Below, in pieces: positions 21,135 to 32,239 of a DNA stretch of 64,000 nt. Below the pieces are notes generated by a model. The model was not told the origin of the DNA and did no database searches. It saw only the letters and a list, made by a program, of their open reading frames with translations. A program made the position numbers and the translations under genes. Numbering within the stretch: position 1 is the first letter of the stretch; each line of letters begins with the position of its first letter. Origin of the DNA: Thelephora terrestris. Taxonomy: Eukaryota > Basidiomycota > Agaricomycetes > Thelephorales > Thelephoraceae. The DNA is taken from assembly GCA_015956445.1 (NCBI GenBank), contig WIUZ02000005.1, positions 1,984,001-2,048,000 of the forward strand, written 5' to 3'.

Positions 21135-23528
21135 TTAATCGATCTCCTCCATTGCAGAGGTAATGGTACCCTCAGCGGCGGGCGCAACTTCATCGGTGGC
21201 CATTGGCTCAGACGCCTCAGCTTCCCCAGCTTCTTCAACGTCGTCAACATCAAGACCAAGACTGATCATACGGTGGATTCGCTTGGCGAATGACGTCGGG
21301 TCGTCCAAGGTGAAGCCAGAGGTGAGGAGGGCGGTCTCGAAGAGTAGGTAGGTCAAGTCGCGGACGGACTTATCGGCCTTGTCCTCAGCGACCTTCTTCT
21401 TCAGTTCTTTGACGATCGGATTTGTTGGGTTCAGTTCGAGTGTCTTCTTGGAAGCCATATACGAGGACATGGACGAGTCACGAAGAGCCTGGGCCTTCAT
21501 GATACGCTCCTATCGGAGAGATGAGTAACTGTCAAAACGCCAGAGCATACAATGGGCTTACCATGTTAGAGGACCAACCGTACTGCCCAGTGACGAGGAC
21601 GCAGGGAGAGTCCGAGATACGGTTTGAGACAACAACCTTCTCGACCTTGTCGCCAAGGGCATCCTTGACGGCCTTGCAGAGGTCGTCGAACTGAGCAGCT
21701 TCATCTTCACGAGCCTTCTTCTCCTCTTCGGTTTCCTCAAGCTCAAGTCCCTCCTTCGAGACGCAGACCAACTTCTTGCCGTCAAACTCCTTCAGCTGAG
21801 TGATAGCGTACTCGTCGATGGGGTCGATGAGAAGGAGGACCTCGAAGCCCTTCTTCTTGAGAACCTCGAGGAAAGGTGAATCCTTGACGGCAGAGAGGGA
21901 TTCACCGGTCAGGAAGTAGATCGACTTCTGGACCTCGGGCATCCGGGTGATGTAGTCCTTGAGGGAGGTTTGTTCATCGGTGGATTTGGTCGAGTAGAAC
22001 CTGAGGTACTCGGCGAGCTTGGATCGGTTTTGACTGTCTTCGTGGATGCCGAGCTTGATGTTCTTTCCGAAAGCCTCGTAGAACTTGGCAAAGTTGTCCT
22101 TGTCCTCGGCAATCTCGGAGAAGAGTTCCATACACTTTTTGACCAGGTTCTTGCGAATAACCTTCAAGATCTTGTTTTGTTGGAGAGTCTCACGGGAGAT
22201 GTTGAGAGGGAGGTCCTCCGAGTCGACGATACCCTTCACGAAGTTGAGGTACTCGGGAATGAGGTCTTCGCAGTCATCCATGATAAAGACACGGCGGACA
22301 TAAAGCTTGATGTTGTTGCGCTTCTTCTTCGTCTCGAAGAGATCGAATGGGGCCCTTGGGGTGACTATCAGAGAGGATCTAGCTAATCGAAGGGGAAGGA
22401 CACGCACCTCTTAGGAATGAAGAGAATGGCCTTGAACTCGAGCTGACCCTCAACGGAGAAGTGCTTGACGGCGAGGTGTTCTTCCCAGTCGTTGGTCAGG
22501 CTCTTGTAGAAAGAGCCGTACTCGTCGGCGGTGATATCCTGGGGATTCCTCGTCCAGAGGGGCTTTGTTTTGTTGAGCTCCTCGTTCTCTACTTTGACCT
22601 CCTTGACCTTCTTCGTTTTCTTTGGCTTGTCCTCATCTTCTTCGTCGACCTCCTCGATCTTAGGCTTCCCCTCTTCATCTTCTTTGCCTTCTTCCTTTAC
22701 TTCTTCCTCGTCGTCTTCGACCTCCTTGGAAATAATCAGATCTCTATGCTTATTTTGTAAGAGTTCTTCTTACCTTCTCGATTTCCTTTGTGACAGCCAA
22801 CTGAATGGGGTACGAGATAAATTCGGAGTGCTTCTTGACAATATCCTTAATCTTCTTCTCCTCGAGGTATTCGAGTTGATCCTCCTTGAGGTGTAGGCGG
22901 ATCTCAGTGCCACGACCCAGAGGGGGGCCATCAGTGTCGGGGGTGATAGTGAAAGTTCCACCGGCAGAAGACTCCCAGATGTACTGCTCGTCATCGTTGT
23001 GCTTGGAGATAACCTGGACGCGCTCAGCGACGAGGTAAGCGGAGTAGAAACCAACACCGAATTGACCAATCATGGAAATATCGGCACCAGCGCTCATAGC
23101 CTCCATGAATCCCTACAAAAAACGTCAGAACTCTGGTTTGCAGATTAGACGGGGAACGAAGACGTGCCTTGGTTCCTGACTTGGCGATGGTACCAAGGTT
23201 GTTGACCATGTCAGCCTTGGTCATACCGATACCGGTATCCCGGATACGGAGGATCTTGTTCTCCTTGTCAGCGCTGATCCGAATGTAAAGTTCCTTTTCG
23301 GTCTCGAGGGCGGAGGGATCGGTCAAGGAAGCGTAACGGATTTTGTCGAGAGCATCAGAACCGTTGGAAATGATTTCTCTCAAGAAGATTTCCTTGTTGG
23401 AGTAGAAGGTGTCTATAAAAGACGAGAATAAGACGACGATAAGGTTGAGCAGAGAATGCGGCATCCTCACTGATGATCAAATCCAGAAGCTGAGAGATCT
23501 CGGCTTGGAATCCAAAAGACTCGGCCAT
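21135..23528 (-). CDS. HSP90: Cytosolic heat-shock protein 90 chaperone, 708 aa
   Basis: ATP-dependent dimeric chaperone for kinases, receptors and other clients. Six exons (23471-23528, 23168-23412, 22774-23112, 22408-22724, 21562-22354, 21135-21509) give a full-length protein. The N-terminal GHKL ATPase shows [38 protein letters not shown] and [14 protein letters not shown] charged Glu/Lys linker ([20 protein letters not shown]) follows, then the middle domain ([46 protein letters not shown]) and the dimerisation domain ([15 protein letters not shown]). The C-terminus is MEEID, a conservative variant of the MEEVD tail that docks TPR cochaperones. Intron 2 (23113-23167) has a GC donor (AAG|GCACGT). 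A heat-shock element lies about 240 bases upstream. Gene model is very secure. Confidence 0.97.
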
Positions 23529-23766
23529 GCTTTTACTGTGAGCTGAGTGAGCAGGCGGGTACTAGGAGAAGGTAACGAGGCAGCAAACGTTTTGGTGAGA
23601 GGAGTGAGAATGAGGGTAGAGAGGGAGAGGTGAGAAACAGATGCTGAAAACTCGACGGATAGGCGGATCGTATTTATCTTAGTGGGACCCCGGACACCAG
23701 TGCCCGATTTGGCAGCTGAAAAAGCTTCTTTTCCAGGACCCCGAGCCCAAAGACGCGCCAGGAATC

Positions 23767-23781
23767 CTTCGAGAACCTTCG
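23767..23781 (-). promoter_or_regulatory. Heat-shock element upstream of HSP90
   Basis: CTTCGAGAACCTTCG contains three alternating, correctly spaced units (TTC-GA-GAA-CC-TTC), the consensus for trimeric heat-shock factor binding. It lies about 240 bases upstream of the HSP90 ATG. A TATA-like ATAAATAC on the minus strand lies near 23670. Heat induction is expected but not shown. Confidence 0.75.
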
Positions 23782-23879
23782 ACCACTGTCCTAGAAATGT
23801 TCGCCACAGTTGCAGAGTTCCTTTGTTTCATAGTAAATACTCTTTTAAGAAAGGGTAATTTCATTTTCTACGACTCGTG

Positions 23880-24690
23880 TGTAAAGACTGCAATTTCTAT
23901 CGGAAGAGCCCTCGGGTTATTATATAAATAACGTTCAGTCACAGTCTAGCAATTTTTCCCATACCTGAGTGAACCAGTGAACGTGGCGATGGTACAGTAG
24001 GAACAAAGTGGAATTTGGGCAGTGCCATTGGATTGCTGGGAATAGGAGTATCTGGATGTCACAGAAATCCCGCTTGGCTCCACAAATACAACCCGTGGTT
24101 CCCTTAAACGCCAAGCAAGAATCGCAGATCGAAGCAGCTTCCAAGAGGAGGAGCATCCGTGAGAATCGAATACCATAAACATCAAACAGCCCTGCCGAGC
24201 AGACTCGTAGCCTTTGGCGCAATCCATTTCAGTCTCACTGTGAACTTCGGCACCTTTCCCTGCATCCTTCTCAAGTCTCTACTTCATGGTTCTCGGACGC
24301 CTGGTTCACTACGTTGCGGATGCGGTTCTCGTCTCCACCGTCCTGGCGGGAATCAAGCGTTCCACTGGATTCGCGTGGGTGCCCATGACTCCTGACCTCA
24401 GAGTGACTCTACTAAACATCTTCCAGGCCAGATACAGCTGCTATCGCTGAGCCCAGAGTGCGCTCAGTCGTCGACGGTTTCCTCGGCGTCGGGGATTCTG
24501 TCTTTGCCATGTCACAGTCGGCGATCGTGAACAGTCCGTACTTCAAGAAGAGTAGTTAGGGTGACATACGGCGGGTAATTATGCTACTCAATTATACGCA
24601 TGTAATGTCGCTGGTGAGTAATTGCCCATTTCTCGCATGTAGGGTGGAGATGCTCATTGTGCTGTGGAACAGGGATCGGGGTGGGTGACT
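23880..24690. other. Intergenic, no gene recognised
   Basis: A TATATAAATA sequence lies near 23920. Overlapping short frames at about 23946-24395 on both strands lack recognisable motifs. The right end should hold the MED22 3' UTR. Confidence 0.4.
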
Positions 24691-25309
24691 TCACGATTCC
24701 ATCGCATCGTCCGTGGCTGCGCTAGAACGTCCAAGCAGCTGGTCCAATACATGGGCTACTTTCTCTATCGTTTCCTGTTTCTCTACCTGGACAGCCTTGA
24801 GTTCCGCGTCCCTCCGACTTGCGATTTGCGATTCGTCGGATAGAAGAAGCAAGAGCTTCATGGAATGAGTTATAGACAGTAACGAATGAGATGCCTTGAT
24901 CTAATCCACATTTCATGGAGTTCCCAGCTGGATGAGACGAGTTTCTAAGGTGTTCCACGCACCATCGATTCTGCTCGACATTGAGTTTGGAATGCCTCCT
25001 GCGCCATCCGAAACTTGTCTTTGTCTCCGATCTCTCGCATCGTTTAACCCCATGCACAGTGACTCTTAATGCATCCGAACGACTCACAGAGGCCAGGGAG
25101 ACGATATCGACCATTCCATCGACAAGAGTCTCGATTTCCGTATCTACCTTCTTGTTCCACTCCTCCTCAATGATATCCAGATATTGGGCAGAATTTTGAG
25201 CTTGTGACTGAGCTAGACGCGCCGCAGTTGAAGTCCGTGACTGAAGCAGCGAGGCTGTCGGGAGAGCAGAAGGCCGTGATACATCTGACTGTGGGATTGA
25301 ATCAGACAT
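24691..25309 (-). CDS. MED22: Mediator complex subunit 22 (Srb6 homologue), 166 aa
   Basis: Head-module subunit of Mediator, linking activators to RNA polymerase II in the nucleus. Three exons (25088-25309, 24963-25031, 24691-24900) splice in frame. The N-terminus is Ser/Ala-rich and leads into the conserved helical core YLDIIEEEWNKKVDTEIETL, VDGMVDIVSLASIGDKDKFR, AQEAFQTQCRAESMIKASHS, and LLSITHSMKLLLLLSDE. The C-terminal helix is EKQETIEKVAHVLDQLLG. Length fits fungal MED22 proteins. The second intron is required, since reading through it loses the conserved IKASHSLLS segment. It is divergent from the large coiled-coil gene at 25484, with only about 175 bp between start codons, so they probably share a promoter. 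Confidence 0.9.
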
Positions 25310-25483
25310 GGCGGTGACTCTTTGGCTTTGTTGACCGGTTCAGGAAGCCGTGTCGATCGAACAAAGCGGTTGACTGCCTGCAGCCTTCAATACCCACGAC
25401 CGAACAATCAGCTCTCTCCCTCAACTTTCCCTTCCACCCACCACGACGACAAGAAATACCCAACCTCCTCCTTCTCTACGATC

Positions 25484-28427
25484 ATGCCGCTGTATGGCAG
25501 GAGTCGACTCTCGATAGCCGACATCGAGAGCGACCTCCACGACCTAATTGCGAACCACCCACGCGCCCACCATAACGACGACGGAGAACCAGTCGTCCCA
25601 GCCGAAGCCCTAGTCGACATTCTCACCTCCTACCGCAGCTCTCACGACAATGTTGAGTTGCTGTCGAAGGAAGAAGAAGAAATGTTCCTCAAATTCATCC
25701 GAGAAAGTCCCGGACTCGAAGCAACCACCAAGGTCCTCGTCGAATTCATCGCCTTTCGAACGGCATCGGGCGACAAGCCACCAGAAAGTGCCCTCAGCTC
25801 TGACGAAGGCAGCGAATCCGACTCTCCACATAGGGGGAGACGTAGCCGCGACGCCGTTTACAACGCTACTTCGCGTTCCTCCAGTTCCGACTCCACAGGC
25901 ACCTCGAGTCACCGACCATCTAGTCGTCCACCCTCGCTCGGACCTCCTGTTCCATCCAAGAGCCCTAATTTACGCGACTCGGTATTCGACGCGTCCAAAC
26001 GCCAGCGATCCACCCCATTGGTTAATCGGGCTCCTTCCAGTTGGGCCAAGCGACCTCTGCCTGCCTCGCGGCGGAAAAGTGATGCCGGACGCGGTGCAAG
26101 CGATTCCGAGGTGAGTTGCAATAGCAAATACTTCCCGACTGCCATTCCCGCATTTGCTCATATTACATGTCCATAGTCCGGCCCTACCACTCCTACCTGG
26201 GATCGTCGAAGGAGTAGCCAATCCCGAACATCCAATCCCGCGTCTCCAGATATCTCACATACACCCCTCAGTTCGCCTCCATTAGGATCACGACCCCATT
26301 CTCGTTCTCAGTCATACCCTCAGAACATCGCCGCCCTCTACGCTTCTGATCGCTTCGATGATAGTGATGACCTTACAATCTCACAGCCCGTTTCTGCAGA
26401 AAACTCCCTAGACGAGATGTCGTTCTTGTCTTCTATTGGCTCATTTGTCATGCCCAAGCGCGACGATGGCTCTGATTCCGATGATGAAGTTCAGAACATT
26501 CTCGTGTACGACCGGTCCATTGCCCCGTCAAACGCCTCCATGGATTCCCAGGAACGCGTCGATGTCCTGAATAAGACGATCGATGAGCTCCGCAAGAAGC
26601 TTTCCGACACGGAGAAGGGTCTGAACCGCAAGGTCAACGACCTGGAACTTGAGCTGGAAGAAGCTCAGGAAAAGTTGGAGGAGCTGAAAGCTGAGTTGGT
26701 CGCAGGCAGGAAAGAAGAAAAGGAATTGAAGTCCAAGGAGGTACGCCTGTATATCTCGGCAATGATTGGTCTTTCTCTCTGGACTTATCTGACATCGTTC
26801 CTTTGTAGAAACAAAATCAAAGCCAGATTTCGGCTCTCGAGGCAGAGATATCCAAACTACAGAAGGGCCTCGACAACTCCCGCTCATCATACCAGAGCCT
26901 CCAAAAGCAATACCAAGAACAATGCACTGAATCAGAACGGTACCGACTCAGCCTCCGCCGCCGGGACACAGAGGTCAAAGAATTCACCGATGCGGCAGCT
27001 CTCCACGCAGTTGAAACAGACAAATGGAATAAGGAACAACAAATTCTCGAGGACCGAATCAACCAGCTCACGGTGGATCTCGAACTGGCCCAACAGGCGT
27101 ATAGTACCCTGGATGATCAAAAGGCCGAGAACTTGTTGTTGAAGGAAACGATTGATCGTCTGAGGTTTGAGATGGATGAGATGCGGAGCAACGCTGCAAA
27201 TGCGTTGGAACAATCGAAGGACGGAGTGGCCGGAAATTCTGCGAGCGTTGGGAGGACTCTTGGTGCCGAAATGGTCAGGGCTGGCGTTGACCCACATGCT
27301 GCTCCCCCACAGGAAGTAGACTCTGAGGACGAGACGGTCATCGATGAAATCATCAATCAGGAAAGCGATGATGACGAGTTCATCCAGACTGTCATCACCA
27401 AAACGAGGAAACGGGTACGTACTTAACTTTCCTAGGGTGTATGTATGCTGATCGCTCATGAGTACAGAAGATTCACGGTCGTATGCCCATTCCAACGCTG
27501 ACTGTCGAGAGGGAGTATGCCGATGCTGAGGTTCAGCACGGCATGTCTACTCTCGATGTCGAAATCCAGACTCTCCCCGAACCCAAACCAGTTATGGCAT
27601 CTTTTTCGACCCAGACTGAGGAAACCCCTGTCACATCCACTTTGATTCAAACCGACCCCGAACCCTCGCCTCCCCAGAAGATCCTTGTCGAGATGCAGAT
27701 CCAAACTGACGAAATCGACGTTGATGAAACTGCTTCCACCGGGCAACACGAAGGCGAGGAGAGCCTCGCCTCGTCTTCATCTACATTAATTCCGCCCACG
27801 CCCAAGCCCTCAGCTGAGCCGTTGCACCCACACGACATGCCTCCTACGTATGACCGGAGCGAGCTCGATTTCCGGGTCGCCGAGGCTATCAAGGATCTCC
27901 ACCCTGGTTCCACTCGACCCAACGAAGCGCTCAGGAGGCTCGGAGTTTCCGACGATGCTTTGGAAGAATGGAGAGCGCTGAAAGCCGAACTCGGTGTCGA
28001 GTGCGCTGTCATTGATAAAGTGTTGCAAGACGCCCCGAAATCAGGCGGCCCACGACCGTCCACATCATCTGCAGCATCCTCATCTACTTCGTCCGACTCT
28101 TCGTCGTCCTCAAGGAAGGGAAGATTCTACAACATCTATAACACATACGTCTACGGAGGCGAGTCTGGTGGCCCGGGCGCTTTGACGAATATGATTCTCT
28201 GCGCCGGGGCCTCGGCTGTCGCTTTTGTGTTGATGGCGCACCTGGTCAATCCCCAGTATCACATCCCTGGCGGTCCGACGTACTACGACCGTGCGGCTTG
28301 GACGAGTTTCAATACCATGCAAGCGAGCGGGGAGGGCTTTGGCGTTGATGGGGCGAACGCGTTTTGGGATCTGGTTGGACGGCTCAGTGGAAATGCAGCA
28401 AGGATCGTTCAAGGATGGCCGACGTGA
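25484..28427 (+). CDS. Coiled-coil membrane protein with QT-motif array, 918 aa
   Basis: Exons 25484-26110, 26177-26740, 26809-27414 and 27468-28427 give 918 residues. The N-terminal 110 residues are globular and helical (EALVDILTSYRSS, LLSKEEEEMFLKFIRESPG). A Ser/Pro-rich disordered region follows, then a long coiled coil from about residue 310 to 540 (DVLNKTIDELRKKLSDTEKG, NDLELELEEAQEKLEELKAE). Between residues 630 and 680 four QT motifs recur at 12-18 residue spacing (VEIQTLPE, FSTQTEET, TLIQTDPE, QIQTDEID), like LC8 dynein light-chain binding sites. After a Ser-rich stretch comes one membrane segment (MILCAGASAVAFVLMAHLV, about 841-859) and a 59-residue tail (GGPTYYDRAAWTSFNTMQA). I recognise it only as an agaricomycete conserved unknown. 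A dynein or nuclear-envelope/organelle tether is inferred from architecture. Confidence 0.88.
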
Positions 28428-29900
28428 TTTCCCGAGCCCCTCGTTTCTCCCACGACATTCGCATATGCAATCATATACCCAATATCGCACGGATATCCCT
28501 ACCCCACCCTTTCCCCAGGATTCAAGTTAATTATTATTTCCCTCTCCGTTTTGTGCTTTGGTTGGGATCTCTGATCGATTTTCCGGAGGCGACGCCAGTC
28601 CAACGTCCTCTTTGCTCCCTTTCCGTCGTTCCTCCACCCCATTCTCTCGATCGCCATTCCTCCGCATCATTTCCCGCAATACTTGTGTATCACCACCTAC
28701 TGTCCTCTTTGCTCTGTTGTTTTGCTTTGATGCGCGCCACACCGCGTGCAATAACGACCCCCTCCCAACACTCTGGAACATACTTTCATCGATCAGAATT
28801 CGCTTCCCTCCCATCCGTTTTTCCCTTTACACATAATTTAACGTGCTACCTACTGGTTTACTTCTCCCGAACAACCCCCACTCCGTGCGATATGGTTATT
28901 TGCTTTGCTATATGCTTATGTCTTTTCATCTCACATTCGTTTCCGCCATATGATTGCTTTATGCCTTCCCATTTTTTCTGCCCTGCCTGTTTTTAACCGC
29001 TTTGCAACGTTGTTCTGTCCTTTACAAGGGCGACTTTATCGTTACTATCTTAGATAGTAGTTTGCGGTTATCGACTACCGTCGGAGTGTCGTAGTATATT
29101 CCCTATAGACTTCTCCCAGTTGTAACTATTGCCTCGTGCACATACACTGTACGAAGCGGGTAGGTTGAAGCAAGAGGAAGAACGTCATGCAACACCCCAA
29201 AATTGAATGATGCATGAACGTTAGTTGTGTAGTGCGTCCGATGAGTACTTGAGTCCACAACCGCTCCCCTGCGTCAAAGTTCCGAGAAATCGACAAGTTT
29301 CCTTGATGAGGGGATCAACACAAATGCCTAGTACTCTAGTAGTCATGGGGGGTGTTCAACGTCGGTCGAAGACGCAGCTCGCCCTGCGATCGATCGACCC
29401 GATCGCCTTCGAATTTATTGCCGCCTATTGCCGCGCCTCGCCGCACAAGTCTACCACCGATACAACGGCCATTCCACGGTCAAGGGTGCTTATCCTACTT
29501 CGACGCCCACGGCATACTGACTTTACCGTCCCGAACAACGCCATCTCACGAACGCCGTACTCGAGCTCTGCCACTGGGTTCGTCAGTCCCCAACTGTCTG
29601 TTTGTATATTCTTCGGTTTAGTGGTGACTTCACGTCTTTTCTGCGGTACAAGTACACCACATTCTTGCGGAAGAGACCACTCCGTCCGGTTGGGGACGTT
29701 GTCGTTGAAACCACGAGTCATCCAATGGTCAAGATCACCAGTGAGTAATATCGAGACTCGGCCCAACCTCTCCGATTCTCACGATCCGCGATTCGTCCGA
29801 AGAAAACTGTGGCTGGCGGACGTGCAAGTCCTTTCACTAACGCAGGGGCCACGGTCCGCAGCAGCCCTCCTCTGCCCATCTCCCTCCTCCACCATCAGAA
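28428..29900. other. Intergenic and 3' UTR, no gene recognised
   Basis: A CT-rich stretch to about 29000 is probably the 3' UTR and downstream region of the coiled-coil gene. The remainder has a long open frame (29225-30154) but no motifs. It runs across the start of the GTPase gene in another frame, so I treat it as chance. Confidence 0.45.
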
Positions 29901-31609
29901 ATGCCCTACGTGCGAAACGAAAGATCGGAAAGATCGCGGAGAACATCGGAGGAAGAAACGTATACTTACGTTCGTCCCCGTGCGGACGACTCAAGCAGCG
30001 GAGCGGGAGCCGTTTTGTTCATAATCGGATTCTTGTTTCTTTGCTTTCTTCTTTGCTTATTTGCGGTCGTGGCGATCGGGTTCGTGGCGGTCCTGACGCA
30101 GTCCGCCGCACAAGATCGCAGAGTAGAGGTAATGTTTTACCCGTGCTCGTTTAAAGAGATGGCATGAAACTCGGGTGCCCTCGACAGGAAGCAGACTCTC
30201 CAAAGGTCTTGTCAAGCGCCAGTCCTAGACAGGAACGGGAACGGTCAGAGACAGAATCTCGTCCAACATATTACGACGACGTCTTAGTCGTGAGACCAAC
30301 GCGGACGTCAGCGAGCCCTTCAACTAGAGGCACAACAAATCATTCTGGGGTCGTTTGGTGTATATTTTATCTTCTTGGTTTGTTGGAGGCAATTTGGTTG
30401 TGTAAGGCCTTGCACGGGTTTGTGCAGCCTACAACACCTGCTCAGAGCGTAGTGGTAACGTTTAATTGCACTTTTTCGAGGAGTCGCAAGGAAACTCATG
30501 TGCACTCGGCAGGAGATAAACGTCCCAGAAGTAGCCATCGCGTTGGTCTCTCATTATGCTCTCCATCATATCCGCTACTTACGCCAACGTCTCACGCTAC
30601 CGTAACCGGCCTCATTCCTCATCGATTATTGCGACAACCTGTCAACTCAATTGATCTGGCAGCGTCATAGGTGCAACGGGGAGCGGCAAGTCTTCTGTAC
30701 GTTTTCATTCGGCCCGGTGAACTCCAAGGGAACTCATTCCGTATCTGTCCTTGGTCCCGCCACGATTGTAACAGTTCATCGATATCGTAAGCGGGTCGAA
30801 CCTCGCCGTTTGCGAAGGGCTACGACCTTGCACGGACACAGTCCAGGCTGTGGATGCTTTCGATCTAGACGGTCGTCAAGTCGTCTTGATCGACACTCCC
30901 GGGTTCGATGATACCACGCTGCGCGACACAGATGTTCTCGATATGATCGCAGCATTCCTTGCTACCTCGTAAGTGAAACAGATCTCAGTTCTCCGATAAG
31001 TAGTGAACTGAGCTTCTCGTGTACAATGACCACTTCGAAACCACGTTCCTCGCGTGCAGATACGAGCGAGGTACCACGCTCGCCGGCGTCCTTTACTTCC
31101 ACCGGATCTCCGACCCCAGGATGACCGGGATATCGAGGAAGAACTTTGGGATGTTCCGAATGCTCTGCAGCAACAGAACTCTCCAGAACGCCGTTATTGT
31201 CACCAACATGTGGGGGGAGGTCAGCCTCCAGGTCGGTGACGCACGCGAGGCTGAATTGGCGAAGGAATATTTTTTCTTCGAGCCAGCTCTTGATAATGGC
31301 GCTCGGATGGCTCGTCATGATAATACCACTTCCTCAGCCGAAAACATCATTCGTCTTATCCTCGATAATCGACCCTTACCGCTGCGCATCCAGGAGGAAC
31401 CGGTTGCTGAAGGCAAGGATATCTCGGAGACGAGCGCTGGCGAGCAGATGCAATCGGAGTCGAGGCAGGGAGCGGATCGCGTCGCGACCAAGTACCAGCA
31501 ACAGATAAAAGAACTCCAGAACGAGAAAGTGCAGTTGCTCAAACAAATAAAGCACCGTGACGGATTCTTCTCAAAAATTGGGGGGTATCTCGACCGCATG
31601 TTCTCGTAG
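29901..31609 (+). CDS. G-domain GTPase with N-terminal membrane segments, 433 aa
   Basis: Exons 29901-30128, 30188-30454, 30513-30541, 30663-30696, 30775-30968 and 31060-31609 sum to one frame. The N-terminal part has two hydrophobic segments (LFIIGFLFLCFLLCLFAVVA and VVWCIFYLLGLLEAIWL), each preceded by a related RPR/RPT-rich motif. The GTPase follows: G1 VIGATGSGKSS, G3 VVLIDTPGFDDT, G4-like VIVTNMW, with the family sequence YFHRISDPRMTGISRKNFGM. The C-terminus is a coiled coil (YQQQIKELQNEKVQLLKQIK). The G domain matches the small AIG1/septin-like GTPases expanded in Agaricomycetes, usually about 300 aa and soluble. Membrane anchoring by tandem segments is the unusual part. The two tiny exons 3 and 4 are needed to complete the P-loop. 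Confidence 0.85.
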
Positions 31610-32239
31610 AGCACTTGTTTTTCCCTTCCTCGTTGATCATCTTTCATTTGGTTTCATGCACGATGCCTATGTACCGCAGCCCAAAATTGACACGAACAAC
31701 CAGGTATCCTTCCTCAGGATTGGGCCGTGGATCCGGAGGAGGTCATAAGTAATAATTGGAAGTCTGGACCGACTTTTAAGCTTGGGGAACGGCGGTTAAG
31801 CAGCAAGGGCCAGAGTCAGCGTGGACGTTAACCAAAGCCATGAGGGTGATTGCTAATGCTAAGTGCGCCGGTCCCATAGCAGTGCCAGCCGTGGTGGCTT
31901 CGGAGATATCGATGCCAACTCCGGATGAAGGGGTGCCCAAAACAGCTCAACGTTTGGTTGTGATATTATTCGTGACCTCGCCGGGGAACGCATCCGTATA
32001 TACAAGTGTGGGAGAGGAGTCCGAGGGAAAATGGGTGGTGGGTCCGGGGTATCATCGGAAGGAGCTGAGCAAATTATAAGCTGGGAACTAAACGGTGGGC
32101 TAGATAGTACATAAAGGGTCAATATCCATTCAACCGGGATTCTAGTACTTCGCATGAGATTGAGTGAGAAAAACGAAAACCCGCAAGTCCGAACATTTGA
32201 GTCTTGGTATGTTAAAATGTTCGAGGCGGTCGTCGGGCA
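31610..32239. other. Intergenic between convergent genes
   Basis: Lies between the 3' ends of the GTPase and membrane-protein genes. No open frame with support, no repeat noticed. Confidence 0.5.

Noticed and set aside
23946-24395. Overlapping frames on both strands between HSP90 and MED22
   Set aside because: About 80-95 codons each, no recognisable motif, no splice continuity.
28364-28996. 210-codon frame after the coiled-coil gene
   Set aside because: It begins inside that gene's last exon in another frame and continues through CT-rich 3' UTR. The hydrophobic composition reflects pyrimidine richness.
29225-30154. Long open frame of 309 codons on the plus strand
   Set aside because: No motif and odd composition. 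It overlaps the well-supported first exon of the GTPase gene in another frame.
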